Assembly: GCF_028502605.1 (NCBI RefSeq) | Contig: NC_079237.1 | Span: forward strand, 1-64,000 | Direction of reading: 5' to 3' | Length of the DNA: 64,000 nt | Origin: Trichoderma breve | Lineage: Eukaryota; Ascomycota; Sordariomycetes; Hypocreales; Hypocreaceae | In this document: one piece after another, positions 36,488 to 47,657 of the stretch | Layout: each line of letters begins with the position of its first letter | Numbering within the stretch: position 1 is the stretch's first letter | The notes under the pieces: model-generated | The model's database searches: none | Seen by the model: the letters and a program-made list of their open reading frames with translations, nothing else | What the model was told of the DNA's origin: nothing | Translations under genes and position numbers: made by a program

Positions 36488-37444
36488 ATGAAGTATCGTC
36501 GCCTCCAAGGACAAATTGTGGAGGTGAAAGATGGTGATTCCAGTGGCATCGTACCTACGGTACGTACTCCGTTGTTGAGTGTGTTGCAGGATAATCCTCC
36601 TGATCACTCTGATCCCTTGAAACGAGGGTTACCATTCCAACCACGCTCATATCGTGACTTCATGCTTTTCGAGAACCATTACTCTGCATCACTCGCAGGC
36701 TTCACTCAGATTCATCGTCCGGTGATTAGTTGGATTGCGGCGGCTTACACGGGCATCACCGGCTGGCGGTATCCTGGCTTCAAACCAGGCATACTATGGA
36801 GCCAGCAGCCAATCTTTTACCAGTCCAATCATCTGGCCTTCTATGCCGATGAAGCTCCGATACAATATCCGAAATATTGCAAATATCTGGATCTAGAGCT
36901 TGAGCTGGGTGTACTGCTCGGTGGCCACCTCTTCAACGCCACAGCCGAAGAAGCCAAATCTGCGATAGCAGGCTTTTGCGTTTTTAATGACTTCTCTGTG
37001 CGTAACGTACAAGTTGCGGAGATGAACAGGTAGCCCTTCGATTTGCCGAGGCATTTTCTCAAGTCGATTGCTGACTGCAAGCAAACACACTATAGTGGCT
37101 TCGGACCACAGCACTCGAAATGCTTCGCTAACAGCGTATCATCCACTGTCGTCTCCGCAGACGAGATCATGCCCAGAATCGAGAGACTCACTGGCCGCGT
37201 CATTATCAATGGGCAAGTTGTCCAGGAGTGCAGTACTGATCGGTGGCAATTCACAGTAGCTGAGGCTATTGCTCATGTATCACAAAGTACTCGACTCTAC
37301 CCTGGAGAGTTTTTCGGCACAGGGACGTTTCCTCTGGGTGCTGGAATTGAGCATGCGAGATTCCAATTGAAGGTTGGAGATGTTGTGCGACTGGAAATTG
37401 ACGGGATAGGCAGCGTGACGAACAAGATCATAGCGGACGAGTGA
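36488..37444 (+). CDS. Fumarylacetoacetate hydrolase-family protein
   Basis: Two exons, 36488-37029 and 37096-37444 (66-bp intron, phase 2), give 296 aa. The FAH fold is recognisable from YLDLELELGVLLGG (metal ligand E-x-E) and FNDFSVRNVQ (metal ligand Asp), then SGFGPQHSK across the intron and the late block YPGEFFGTGTFPLGAG. Family members cleave or decarboxylate beta-dicarbonyl acids, including acylpyruvates, fumarylacetoacetate and meta-cleavage products. The leading segment (PVISWIAAAYTGITG, YPGFKPGILWSQQPIFYQSN) is closer to bacterial-type FAH-family enzymes than to the 420-residue tyrosine-pathway FAH, which has an extra N-terminal SH3-like domain. Paired divergently with the extradiol dioxygenase, it probably acts on that enzyme's product. 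Its stop lies 25 bp from the stop of the convergent regulator-like gene. Confidence 0.85.
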
Positions 37445-37469
37445 GGCAATCAATAGATCTGTTAAGCAT

Positions 37470-39354
37470 TTAGTTAAAACAAAATACTACCTCGTCTTCA
37501 GGACGAATGATCCTTTTTTGTTGTTTGTCTTCTTGCATTATGCGCGCTAAAGTGGCCGACATCTCTCTGCAACAAGGCCATGGCATCTCGTCCAACTCTC
37601 TACAGAACGACGACAGGATCTTCAGTGAAGTGTACCGGCGACCCGCTGCTTCCACCCGTGAATGTACCATGCTGTGCCATACTATCAGAGCAGAGTAGAA
37701 GACGACGATGGGGAACCAGATTGAGCATTTGTCCTTCTGCGTGCGCACATTCACGTGGTCAAGCACCCTCCAAGCTGCATCTAGGGCTTCTTCTGTAATA
37801 GGTAAATCCTTGTCTTCACTTCTCTCCATATTATCCTCAGTTCGAAAGCGCCATGCGCCTTCGACCTGCGGAGTATATCCGGCAGACTCAGCAAGACGCC
37901 CCAAGTGCGGGTAAAATAGGCAAACCCTGCAGAAGAAATAGTAGGCCAAGATGTTGGACGACATCAGCTCGCCGAAATGTTCGTGCCATCGATCCAGAGC
38001 ATATAGCAATGCCAATTTTTGACGATGATATTCACCGTCGGGCGAGAGAGTGGCATAGGGGTTGGATTTTCGCGGCATTTCAGCATGTCGGTGGCTGCTA
38101 GAGTTCTCAGAGACAGTGATGGAGGCTAAGTTTCTCTGTATAAATAAGGTGTCCGAGAGTATGGCCGTTAGCAAGAGAAGTCCATCTTCTGGGCTATGTA
38201 CATCTTCCGGCAGAGTCGCGCTGGTGAATAGCCCGTCATAGACTGTTCTAAAACTGTGATTTGATGAGAGCATGGGAACCTTTAGGTCATTGCTTGAAAG
38301 ACCCGGTGGTAGGTTAAAATGAAGTGCCGCTACAGTGTCGACCAGAAATCCAAAACGGAGAAGTATGGAGTAGTGACTGTGGACGAAAAGGGTCAGTAGG
38401 TTCTAAAGGTGACTCGATGAGCCATACCTTGTGGCAGTCTTGAAGAAGCCGCTCGGAATAACAGGAATTGCAGGCGCCAATCGTCTCGTAACCTTGAACT
38501 CATGTCAGGAGGCGTGAAGTATTCGTGAGGCAATGGGAAGAACTACCGCCGTGAAGAAGGCCAACATGTTCGTGGTAACTCTCCACTCTGATGGAGGGCC
38601 GGTTAACAGCCCATAAACCGCTAGCAGCACTGCCTTTACAATACATTGTTAGCTAGGACGTAACTAATGTTTGTTTCTTTACTCAATGGACTCACAGCCA
38701 GTGCTCCCTCAACTCTGCGTGCCTCTCGGTTGTCCAATTCAAGCGTCACAATGAACAACCTCACCGCAGTCATAAACAAAGAGTGGCCTCGAGAGTCATT
38801 TTTGTCCTCGGACATGAGACAGGTCAGGCCTGCGAGAGCGACGTCAAGATATGGTGGTGTAGCGGTGTTAGAACCCCAGAGCGTGTGTACGTCAAGCCGA
38901 TCCAGGTAGATGTAGCTTTGAAGTGTGGAAGGAAACGTTGGGCGTAATTGGTCTAGCTCGGCTTCCAGATTGAGAGTACAGGCATCTGAGCTGCTGAGCA
39001 CTGACTGCGGGTATGGAGTGGCAGATGGGCTCTCCGGCTGTGTCTATGTGGCTGCTATAAGCCTCCGATACGGAACAAATCAGAGCATTCCAAGCTGAGA
39101 GACCTTACGTGAAATGATTCATCGCTGCCGGGTTTGTTTGGCCAGCTGCCTTCGATGCCGCGCAGATTGAAGCTTAGCTGAGATTGGTCAACAACTCCCC
39201 TCGCTTCTTCACTGCGAAGCAACCTTTGCGTGAAATCATCAAGAAACTGCTTGTCGGGAATCCTGTTTGCTTCTGACGTTATCCACTTGGTTGGTTGACC
39301 TAGCGACAGTAGGACAGACTCTGACAAATTGTTATTTTGCTCCTCGTTCGCCAT
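37470..39354 (-). CDS. Transcription-factor-like protein (middle homology region) without zinc cluster
   Basis: Five exons (39354-39109, 39043-38696, 38633-38547, 38492-38428, 38376-37470) give 550 aa and close exactly in frame, which supports the small third and fourth exons. The sequence resembles the fungal transcription-factor regulatory region: YLDVALAGLTCLMSED, LPPGLSSNDLKVPML, and late blocks ALLYALDRWHEHFG and PIVVFYSALIVWHSMV. There is no C6 cluster, C2H2 finger or other DNA-binding motif in the model or in the 700 bp upstream. It may be a co-regulator acting through a partner, or the product of loss of the DNA-binding exon. It is read towards the FAH-family gene and away from the CocE esterase gene. 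Confidence 0.7.
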
Positions 39355-40074
39355 TGAGTCTTGCAGCTAAAGGACTGCCGGGGCATTGACAGGATGTGGG
39401 TCGGGGAAAGGTAGGATTTCAGGATTACAAACTGATGATGAAGAAGAATGAAGGTAGAGATCGTTTTTTGACACAAAAACTAATCACATATTTAAAAAAA
39501 GAAGAATGCCCAAGATGCTAGCTGTCAACCAAATTTTTTTGGAAGTCTTCAGCTAGAAGACAGCTCACGTGCATCCAGTGATTCAAATTCAATCCGACCG
39601 CCACTCCTTAGCGATAAAGTTCGAACGCAACAAGTGGGGCATACATTTGGCAATGCTGGGATGAGATAGAGACAAATGGGGTGGCAGTCCAATGAGACTT
39701 GGTAAAAAAACATTAGCGAGCAAGATTTTCTGAATGGGCCATTCACCTTCTGTAGAAGCCGTACCCTGCTGCCCAAATGGCACTTCGGGAGCCATGGCTC
39801 TTCTACAGACGACCCCATCTGACGTGGGGGAAGCCTTCATGCTGCTGTATGGGGTGATCCGGCCGGCCCTCCCAGACATCCGAGCTTACACCCAGATATC
39901 CCCAAACGGGAGATGCTCGCGTTTTCTCTGCATATTGCCAATGAAAACTTATATGAGCTCAGTGATGACATGAAAAACTGACTCCGGGTCTTGTGTTTCT
40001 GTTCTGCACATCCCATCTGTATAGCCAAGCAACTGTTCTCGACGCGTTCCTCGACATTTACCACAATATCCAGT
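39355..40074. promoter_or_regulatory. Divergent promoter, regulator-like and esterase genes
   Basis: A 720-bp region between diverging starts. Short frames on the minus strand (39549-39879) have no family resemblance and are not called as genes. Confidence 0.45.
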
Positions 40075-41895
40075 ATGGCCGCCAACCAAATCAGGGATAT
40101 CCAAACGACCTTCCACGATGAAGAAAACAACCTTCTTTTCGAGAAGAATGTCAGCATTCCCATCCCCGATTCCGAATATCCTGTCCGATGCAACATCTAT
40201 CGACCGTTGAGCTCCCTCACCGCGGCAAAGCCTGCCCTCCCGGTGATTATGACCTATGGGCCTTACGGAAAAGATATCGAATATAGCAAATTTCATCCAC
40301 AGTCATTCTCAGAGGTAGATCCGGAACAGAAATCGAAATATTCCGCATGGGAAACGCCTGATCCCGTCTTCTGGACCTCACACGGCTATGCAGTTGTGCG
40401 TTGTGACGAGCGGGGATTTGGACAGTCTCCTGGTTTTCTTGATTCCATGTCTAAGGATACAGCCGCTGCTTTTTGCCATGCTATTGAGTGGGCGGCACAG
40501 CAGCCGTGGTCCAACGGCAGGGTTGGCCTCCTCGGCGTCAGTTACTTTGCTGGCACCCAATGGCGTGCCGCGGCTGCGCAACCACGCGGACTCTCTTGTA
40601 TCATTCCCTGGGAGGGCATGTCCGACTATTATAGAGATCGCTGCCGACATGGTGGAATTCTCTCCGACGCATTCATCAGATTCTGGTGGGATCGTCAAGT
40701 CATCACAAACCAGTATGGGCGGCCAGGTAGGGCAGCAGCTGGGCGAGGTGATGATACCATCGAGGGGGATCTATCAGAGGAAGAGCGCCAGAGAAACCGG
40801 CGGGACCAGAATGTCGACAACGAAGTGCATCGTTTCCGGGACCAAGACTACTACAAGAGTCGCGACTTCAAGTTGGAAGGCATCCAGGTTCCCTTATTGT
40901 CGGTCGCCAATTTAGGCAATACCGGACTGCACCTGCGTGGAAACGTGCTGGGATACATGTTCTCCAGCTCAAAGTTCAAGTATCTACGATTTTTAGCCGG
41001 GAGACATGATTTGCCATTCTATTATAAAGATGAGGTGAAGCTTCAGCTGAGCTTCCTGGATGCGTGGCTCAAGGACCAAGACCAGGTTGGCTGGACCGTT
41101 CCTGGAAAGGTAGCCCCTGTCAGTGTTCTTTTACGTAAAGGCAACGTTGGGTATAACAATCCAGATGGAGAGAAGCTTTTCCAGCGTCGGGATGAACAGG
41201 AATGGCCGATTGCTCGCACGGAGTATGTGCGATACTATCTCAACCCTCAACATGAGCTCACGAACGACGGAAACGTGACGAGGCTTCCTGAATCGAAGGT
41301 CACTTACAAGGCACTGGGGTCACTTGACGATCCGCAATTCGTGACATTCTCGACTATATTTCCCAAGGAAACAGAAATCACTGGCCACATTGTGGCGCAT
41401 CTGAACGTCTCCGTGGAGCCCTCGGTAGAGCAACAGCAGTCAAACCCAGTAGCGGAGGCAGACTTGGATCTGTTCGTGACATTACGACATCTTGACTCCC
41501 AAGGACAGGAGATCCTGTACACAGGTGCTGTTGGTGACCCAGTATCTCTCACCAAGGGCTGGCTGCGCTGTAGTTTGCGGAAAGTCGACGACAAACATCC
41601 TCAACATCGCAGCTATTTGCCCTACCGCCAATACTTCTCTACTGACGAAGAGCTTCTTACGCCTGGTATCATCTACGCGGTCGATGTCGAGATCTGGCCC
41701 ACTAACGTCGTAATGAACGATGGCGACACTCTGGTTTTAGAGATTGCATCTGGTGACACTGCAGGTAGCGGGTTGTTTAGACATGAAAGTAAAGTAGACA
41801 GGGACCCGGCGCGGTTTGGTGGTTGGAACAACATTCATTTTGGCGGAGGGAAATCGAATTACCTTGAACTGCCCATCATACCTCAGAAATATTAG
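40075..41895 (+). CDS. CocE/NonD-family hydrolase (X-Pro dipeptidyl-peptidase S15 type)
   Basis: Intronless, 606 aa from the ATG at 40075; an in-frame ATG at 39991 would add 28 residues but lies before any family resemblance. An alpha/beta hydrolase domain contains PVIMTYGPYGKD, VVRCDERGFGQSPG, the nucleophile elbow GLLGVSYFAG and a candidate catalytic His in AGRHDLPFY. The last 200 residues form the jelly-roll domain typical of CocE and X-Pro dipeptidyl peptidases (from TGHIVAHLNVSV through LELPIIPQKY). Bacterial relatives cleave cocaine and other aromatic esters or acyl groups. Here it may release an aromatic acid or open a lactone for the downstream catabolic enzymes. A diverged paralogue with introns and a stop codon lies at 61423. 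Confidence 0.87.
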   Translation: MAANQIRDIQTTFHDEENNLLFEKNVSIPIPDSEYPVRCNIYRPLSSLTAAKPALPVIMTYGPYGKDIEYSKFHPQSFSEVDPEQKSKYSAWETPDPVFWTSHGYAVVRCDERGFGQSPGFLDSMSKDTAAAFCHAIEWAAQQPWSNGRVGLLGVSYFAGTQWRAAAAQPRGLSCIIPWEGMSDYYRDRCRHGGILSDAFIRFWWDRQVITNQYGRPGRAAAGRGDDTIEGDLSEEERQRNRRDQNVDNEVHRFRDQDYYKSRDFKLEGIQVPLLSVANLGNTGLHLRGNVLGYMFSSSKFKYLRFLAGRHDLPFYYKDEVKLQLSFLDAWLKDQDQVGWTVPGKVAPVSVLLRKGNVGYNNPDGEKLFQRRDEQEWPIARTEYVRYYLNPQHELTNDGNVTRLPESKVTYKALGSLDDPQFVTFSTIFPKETEITGHIVAHLNVSVEPSVEQQQSNPVAEADLDLFVTLRHLDSQGQEILYTGAVGDPVSLTKGWLRCSLRKVDDKHPQHRSYLPYRQYFSTDEELLTPGIIYAVDVEIWPTNVVMNDGDTLVLEIASGDTAGSGLFRHESKVDRDPARFGGWNNIHFGGGKSNYLELPIIPQKY

Positions 41896-42348
41896 GTTTA
41901 TAGTCATATGTATACTTTTCCATTTGTAAGGACTTAGCTAGTATAGGTAGGAATAACAAACTGGTCTGCATATCTCTCTATAAGACTACTCCGGTGTACC
42001 GTTCATCCTAAACTGCGTCTCTTAGGAGTGACGCTCATGATTCCCATTGTATAGTAGTACCTTTCAGAATATGTTGTGGTGGTTACTTGCACCAAATTTA
42101 GCCGCGGCAGGGACACAGGGCTCAGCTCGCTGCAGTACTGTGGTTGGGCTAGATTTGTGATGTACAGTGCTCTCAACAGTCTCTCTGAAGAGGGCTGAAA
42201 TGTAGTGAATATGAGGATGAATTCGACTGATGTTGAAGCTAATGGATACTTATATCTACTGGATAATCATCTAATGATATGTAAGTTATGCATCTCGAGC
42301 AATGAATGTTAAAAATCAGTACTGCTGCTCATTGACAAGCTACCAGTC
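41896..42348. other. Convergent intergenic spacer
   Basis: About 450 bp between the stop codons of the CocE-type gene and the FMO-ADC gene. No gene or motif seen. Confidence 0.5.
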
Positions 42349-44826
42349 TCAATCGAGTCTTTTTGCTCCCATGAACTGATCCTGTCCGAGCACTTTCTTC
42401 ACAGATGCTTCGACAATACTCAATATTGGTAGCTCTGATAATCGGTTGACCACATGGTGTAAAGTAGGGAGCTGCTTATTTGTCCGCTCTAGAATTTGAA
42501 AGCCAGCAGCTGACGCCTCCTGGCTCATCAAAACTTTGGGCTTGGTCGAATGAAACAAGACATCATAATCTGCGTCAGCCGCTTCTCTGCAAGGGGAGCC
42601 AGTGGTTGCTGGTATGTACTTGTGTACGAACAACGCATCCTCGCCGGAGGAACCAAAGCTCTGTACGGGTTCTTCACCAGCCCCAGATCCATTTGTGAGA
42701 TTGCCACTGTTGACACTATTGACGCCAGCAGTATGGCTGGATCGTGGCGCATCATTTGCATCCAACCGGCCCCAAGAGAAGAAGGCCCACTTCACACCAC
42801 CCCAAGAAAGCTCAACATCCAAGTTGCCCCCAACACTGGTATCGTTCTTGAACTTGATTTCGGAATACAATTTTGGCCAACCAAGGTCTTCGCGACCAGA
42901 TATGATTGGATCAGCCAGATTTTCCAGAACAACGGGAATGTAAATACCCTGGCGAACGCTGCCGTCTTTACTACGGTGCTGCACCCCGTGAATTTGGAAC
43001 ACGACCAACTCGTATCCTCTACCTCCCAGCCAGCTCAAGTTTTGGATGGACTGAAATGTAAAGCTTGCCTCAGCAACCGTGTCAGTCTTAGCGAAGCTGT
43101 ACGCAGTAGAAGGAAACATATTTCGCAATAGAGTCGCGCTTGTGCGAAATCGAACCGTGGCAGTCGTCGACACCGCGTCAGATAATCCGTCGGGGCGAGG
43201 ACAAGAGAGAGCATCTTGTCTAGGACTATCCATTGGCCCGAATCCAAGTGGCTGTCGCCAATAGAGTCTCGGGGCCTTAGCCCACATATATTCTCGGAGG
43301 ATCTGAGTTGAGTTATGCACTTCGTCGTGGCTGAAACCGTATGTGAGATAATCATGAACTGCGAAGGCATTCATATCAGCATCATACCATTCTCATAGCC
43401 TGTGTAAGATGGAGAGATTTCTCGGTTTCTTACCTTTCCATTCCTCCATTTCTGCGCTTGAATTTGATCGTGTGGGCTCATTACCCGTTACGCGGCTCAT
43501 ATCCTGGATCAGAGTCGCCCTTGTATATCGCGCTTTATTGAACAATCGTAGTCGTTCCGGTATGGTGTCCTTGGAGTCTAGGTAAGACAACATTACGCCG
43601 AGAGCCGCCGCATCTTCGATGGCTTGGGCGGCTCCTTGAGCTAGATGTGGCGTGAAGGGGTGTGCAGCATCTCCAATCACGGCCAGTCGGTCATTTGCAA
43701 AAGCAGGAAGGGTGTCCATGTCCAACAGCGGATAGATTCTCACGTCCTCATCGGCTACCTTAGCCATAACAGCTAAAAGGTCGGGCGAGAAACTTTGGTA
43801 GACGTCTAGCAAAGACGCCTTGGCAGCTTTGTGGTCATAGCCTTGAGAAAAGCTCTTACCACTAAGCGATGCAGGGTGGCAGCAAACGAAGTTGAGCGAA
43901 GTGCCGTGTTCACAGAGGTACATGACCACTTTGCGGTCATCCGCATAGTACATGTCCATAGAGTCTACAGTATCCAGGAAAGATGCTGTAGCTGGATCGT
44001 CTTGGATCTTCGCAATGGAGATCATGAAACGGAAAGCATTCTGTGTGGGTGCATCGGCAATATATTTCCTCTCTTCACATACTGATAAGCGAGCAACAGA
44101 TCGGACCCCATCTGCGCCAATTATCACATCAGCTTGAATGACGTTGCCGTCGTCAAGTGTTATCGTAGCTTTGTGAGCATCGACAGACACTGTTCGAGAC
44201 GAAGTGTGCAACTGAACGGGCATGCCCACAGCATAATTCGAAATGGCGGTCTCCTTGAGATGGCGGTGCAAATCCACCCGATAAGTTTGGAGCCATGGCT
44301 GACAAGGAGTAAGTAAACAATTAGAAGAACATCCTATAGCCGGTTATAATGGACTCACCTTCTGCCAGCGATGTCTCTGCTCCGTTACCGATATGCTCTT
44401 CAGCAGTTCTCCGGTATGCTTGTAGAATCGAACCTGGGTAACATCGTTAATCTCCTGGGTACACAAGACATCACTTTGAGGACGAAAGTCGCATCGTCAC
44501 TTACCATACCTAAACAGCTTCCCCCACCGTCCTCATGGTCAATTCCAAGGTGGTGAAGGACGCTGTTTGCGTTCGGCGTGATGTGAATCGCAGCACCAAC
44601 TTCGCTCAGGAACGCTGACTGTTCGTAAACCTAAGCAGCGCATAAACAAGACTGCAGTTTGAAACGTATATGACGTTTAAGTATTGTATTTGCTTACATG
44701 TACTTCGTGCCCAGCTTTGCGCAACGCAATAGCAGCTGCGAGTCCCCCTATGCCTCCGCCAACAATGGCGACTTTGCAGACAACATGGCGCTGCGAGATA
44801 TTTGTCAAATTTACCAAGGATCCCAT
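42349..44826 (-). CDS. FAD monooxygenase fused to acetoacetate-decarboxylase-like domain
   Basis: Five exons (44826-44698, 44630-44505, 44433-44359, 44298-43434, 43391-42349) give 745 aa and close in frame. The N-terminal 400 residues are a salicylate-hydroxylase-type flavoprotein: AIVGGGIGGLAAAIALRKAG for FAD, ADVIIGADGVRS (DG motif) and VIGDAAHPFTPHLAQGAAQA (GD motif). The last intron joins MEEWKEWYDADMNAF to SHDEVHNSTQILREYMW and GFGPMDSPRQD, so the flavoprotein end runs directly into a second domain. That domain (VRFRTSATLLRNMFP, WLGGRGYELVVFQI, GREDLGWPKLYSEI) is of the acetoacetate decarboxylase superfamily and keeps the GWPK lysine motif. The fusion suggests coupled hydroxylation and decarboxylation or lyase chemistry on an aromatic acid. 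Two separate genes are an alternative, but the downstream frame has no good start of its own. It is divergent from the cupin gene. Confidence 0.85.
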
Positions 44827-45470
44827 GTTGGAGTTCTTGAAGACGAGTTGTAACAGTTTAAAATCTCGACTTAGTGAGTCTTGTAAGAGTAAGGCAGGAT
44901 AAAATGTATGTGTACATCTTCAGGCAGGTTAAAGCTTCTATTCATCTGTAGACTCAGAGCCATATATCTAGCCAAACTATGAGAGAGCGCCACTGCTGCT
45001 TTCCTTCAGCCTTCTGAGGAAATGACGGTAGTAACCAATGTGCCGAGGCCGGTAGCTCCATGCTGGTCACCGGTGTCTCCGGTTTAACTAACTACCATCA
45101 TACGAGACACTCTACCAATCGGAATGGCTTCAAAAGAATGCTAACATCCCCATAAGGTCCGGCCTTAGGTGAGGCAAGACTCATGGGGCACGATGCTAGC
45201 AACGCCAACGCCACCACGTTATCGCTGATATTGAGATTTGGGGTTGAGAATCCGTCAAAATCCGGAGCATTTGGTGTATGATTTGAAATGGGAGCTCAGT
45301 GTCGGATGACCCCAATCCTGTAGGGACCTCCGAAGTTTATTCTGATGCGGGCATGGCCGATATAAAGTCTGGGAATGGGACCACGACACGTTGTCAGTTC
45401 TTTGCCATTCGGCTTCACAAGGTTAATACACAAAAACACCCTTTGCTCCTACCTTCACGACTAGTTCAAA
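44827..45470. promoter_or_regulatory. Shared divergent promoter, FMO-ADC and cupin genes
   Basis: A 644-bp region between two diverging starts. Around 45049-45082 it contains three closely spaced CCGGT/ACCGG elements, including CCGGT and ACCGG in inverted orientation. These are plausible half-sites for a Zn2Cys6 regulator, though GC-rich chance matches are possible. Confidence 0.4.
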
Positions 45471-46037
45471 ATGGCGAGCGCCTCAGACACACAGCAGCTA
45501 TCCCAAGGGCTGCCAGAGGTTCGTATCAACGTCACTGGGCATGACAAGTCGGGGAGAGAACTATTTTTGTCATCGGCTCCGGCGCAATGGAAGGCGTACC
45601 ACAGCAACACGATGAGCTTTGCAGTTGTTTACACTACATCCGAAAGCCCTCCGTCTCTCAATAACGACGAAGATGTCAAAAAACACGACGATGTCATGAA
45701 AGGCAACAAGCTCGGCCTAGTGAACCCTGGAGGCAGCGTTTGTAGAATTGTTGATTTTGCTCCAGGGCCAGAGAGCATGATGCATCGTACGCAAAGCCTA
45801 GATTATGGAATCGTCATATTCGGCTGTGTGGAGGCAATTCTCGAGTCTGGAGACAAGAGAATAATGAATCCTGGAGACGTGTGCGTCCAACGGGGAACAT
45901 CCCATGCGTGGAGAAACACGTCCAACACGGAATGGGCCCGAATGGCATTTGTGTTGCAGGACTGCCAGCCCCTTACATTTGACGGTGTAACACTGAAAGA
46001 GGACCTTGGAAACAATACAGACATTCCAGCGAGCTAA
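45471..46037 (+). CDS. Cupin-domain protein
   Basis: Intronless, 188 aa. The C-terminal two thirds form a single cupin barrel: GGSVCRIVDFAPGP, then MMHRTQSLDYGIVIFGCVEA (first conserved motif, with His in the metal-ligand region) and GDVCVQRGTSHAWRN (second motif, His). Small cupins of this kind occur in many fungal catabolic and polyketide clusters, where some act as decarboxylases, isomerases or dioxygenases and others have no known activity. It has no signal peptide and is probably cytosolic. It shares a promoter with the FMO-ADC fusion, which suggests a step in the same pathway. Confidence 0.85.
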   Translation: MASASDTQQLSQGLPEVRINVTGHDKSGRELFLSSAPAQWKAYHSNTMSFAVVYTTSESPPSLNNDEDVKKHDDVMKGNKLGLVNPGGSVCRIVDFAPGPESMMHRTQSLDYGIVIFGCVEAILESGDKRIMNPGDVCVQRGTSHAWRNTSNTEWARMAFVLQDCQPLTFDGVTLKEDLGNNTDIPAS

Positions 46038-47657
46038 AACACCGCTGACGGAAATGTCGGCAGCCATGAGGCGAGGCGGAAATCTACGAGCATTGGCCCC
46101 CCTAACGACTGCAGCAAGCAAGATTGCTTTAGCTCTGGGGTTCCGAGGAGCCAACCCCATCGCACAAAGCATCCCGTTTTGGTTAGAAACTTCGGAACCG
46201 CTCCCGCGACTGTTGGCGTACAATAGTAATATAGTACATTAATACATCGCTTTCAACAGGTGCATGTGTTGTGCAGGACTGTTAGGTATCAGACAATCTT
46301 GTCGATAGAATGTTAGAAGTTCGATTTATTATGATTGACTGCTATCCAACGTGCTTGTTGGGGCAGCAGTAACCCAGAGTTTCAGGTGAAAATGGACATT
46401 TTGGGCAGAAAGAGCTCACAAGGCAGTTCGCGGTATGGTCAAGTTATCCTCACATCGATGTGCACAAGTAAAGCTCTCCATTAGCCAGTATGCGCGACAA
46501 AAATTTACAAGTAGCTGGTAGCTTCGGTACATCCAATGGAGATGGCATAACGAGGGAGCGCAACTCCTCGAAAAAAAAAAAGGCCTGTGGGACTCTTCAA
46601 TTTTCGGCTTATTCGTCTATACTATTACTAGGTAGTTACCTACCTATTATTAGTTTTTAGGTATTCGTAAAAGGAGAATCACCAGGCGGAGGCTTATTTC
46701 TGGTGAATAGTGGTCCAAAGGCTGAAGAGACCCGCAGTCCCGTTCTTTGAGGGAATCAAGGGGTTTACAAATACTAGGACAAATGATCAGCACGCAGAAA
46801 TACACAATCCGCACATATCTGCTGTGCTAAGCTCTTTGTAACAGTACTCTTATTACATCTTCATATCCACGTATTCGTTTTGCGGTATCTGTTTCTTTCG
46901 CAACTTGCTTGAGAATATACGCAAATACGTCCACTCCTAGACTTAGCAGTTACTGCCTCTGTCTCATACCAAGTATGGAATACACAATAATCGGACTGTG
47001 GAGTGCCACTGCCGAGGCAGCAAAACACTGTGCTGGGGGAATACGCTCCATATGCGGGGGTTAGCGTTCCATCTCGGCCCATGGCATACATGCATGTACA
47101 TAATCTTTCCGGGGCCCCGTTACCATTTGCGAGACTATAAACACCTCGTCCTCCACGGCCGTAAGTCAAGAGATTCGTCGTTGCCTTGTCTTGGCGTCAT
47201 GCCCTCGCCATACCTCTGTTCGGGTGGCAGAAACAAATCTGAAATGATCGTCCATTGCTAACGACATCCAAAAACCAGCTCTGTTTGCGAACGGAGATGC
47301 AGCCCAGCATTCCGGTCAGCACAGTCCAACCCACACACATTGTCAAAAACAAAACGGTACGGCACCACTCCATAGGTGTTCCTCACGCGTGTATCTTCGG
47401 AGCCGTCCATCAATACGTAGGCAAGCCATTGACAGTCCTGTAGTGCGATATCTGCCACGCACGCTTCGCGCGCTCTGAGCATTTACAACGGCACCGAAGA
47501 ACCCGTATGTTTGTCAAGCTTATCGACTAGGGATAACAGTTCCAGCCATTAGGACTCTCTTGCTGACCGTTGCCTGTATATAATGTGATGTGTCGTAGAC
47601 ACCAATGAAAGGCCCTTCCGGTGCCCTTGCTGCGATCAGGCCTTCCGCCGTGCTGAT
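46038..47657. other. Intergenic, no gene recognised
   Basis: A 1.6-kb region upstream of the Zn2Cys6 regulator. On the minus strand two adjacent open frames (47482-47258 and 47169-46861) translate to Cys-containing peptides without family resemblance; a degraded or very diverged gene cannot be excluded. An 11-base A run lies near 46570. Confidence 0.45.

Noticed and set aside
39549..39879. Overlapping minus-strand frames upstream of the first CocE-type gene.
   Set aside because: Low-complexity translations without family resemblance, located in a divergent promoter.
42426..42434. CTCTGATAA, one mismatch from the iron GATA site.
   Set aside because: It lies inside coding sequence of the FMO-ADC gene, outside the siderophore cluster, and lacks the first A.
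42349..43374. Acetoacetate-decarboxylase-like frame as a separate gene starting at its own ATG.
   Set aside because: Its first residues (SHDEVHNSTQ, GFGPMDSPRQD) belong to the end of the preceding flavoprotein family, and a canonical intron joins the two in frame.
44421..44440. GGTTCGATTC-like sequence resembling a tRNA T-arm (minus strand).
   Set aside because: It is an exon junction of the FMO-ADC gene, and no acceptor stem or anticodon arm is present.
46861..47482. Cys-containing minus-strand frames that could be a small secreted protein.
   Set aside because: No signal peptide, no clear splice model joining the frames and no family resemblance.
47526..47537. TAGGGATAACAG resembles the first 12 bases of the I-SceI homing-endonuclease site.
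   Set aside because: The remaining six bases do not match and a 12-base match in fungal DNA is plausibly chance; no vector sequence surrounds it.
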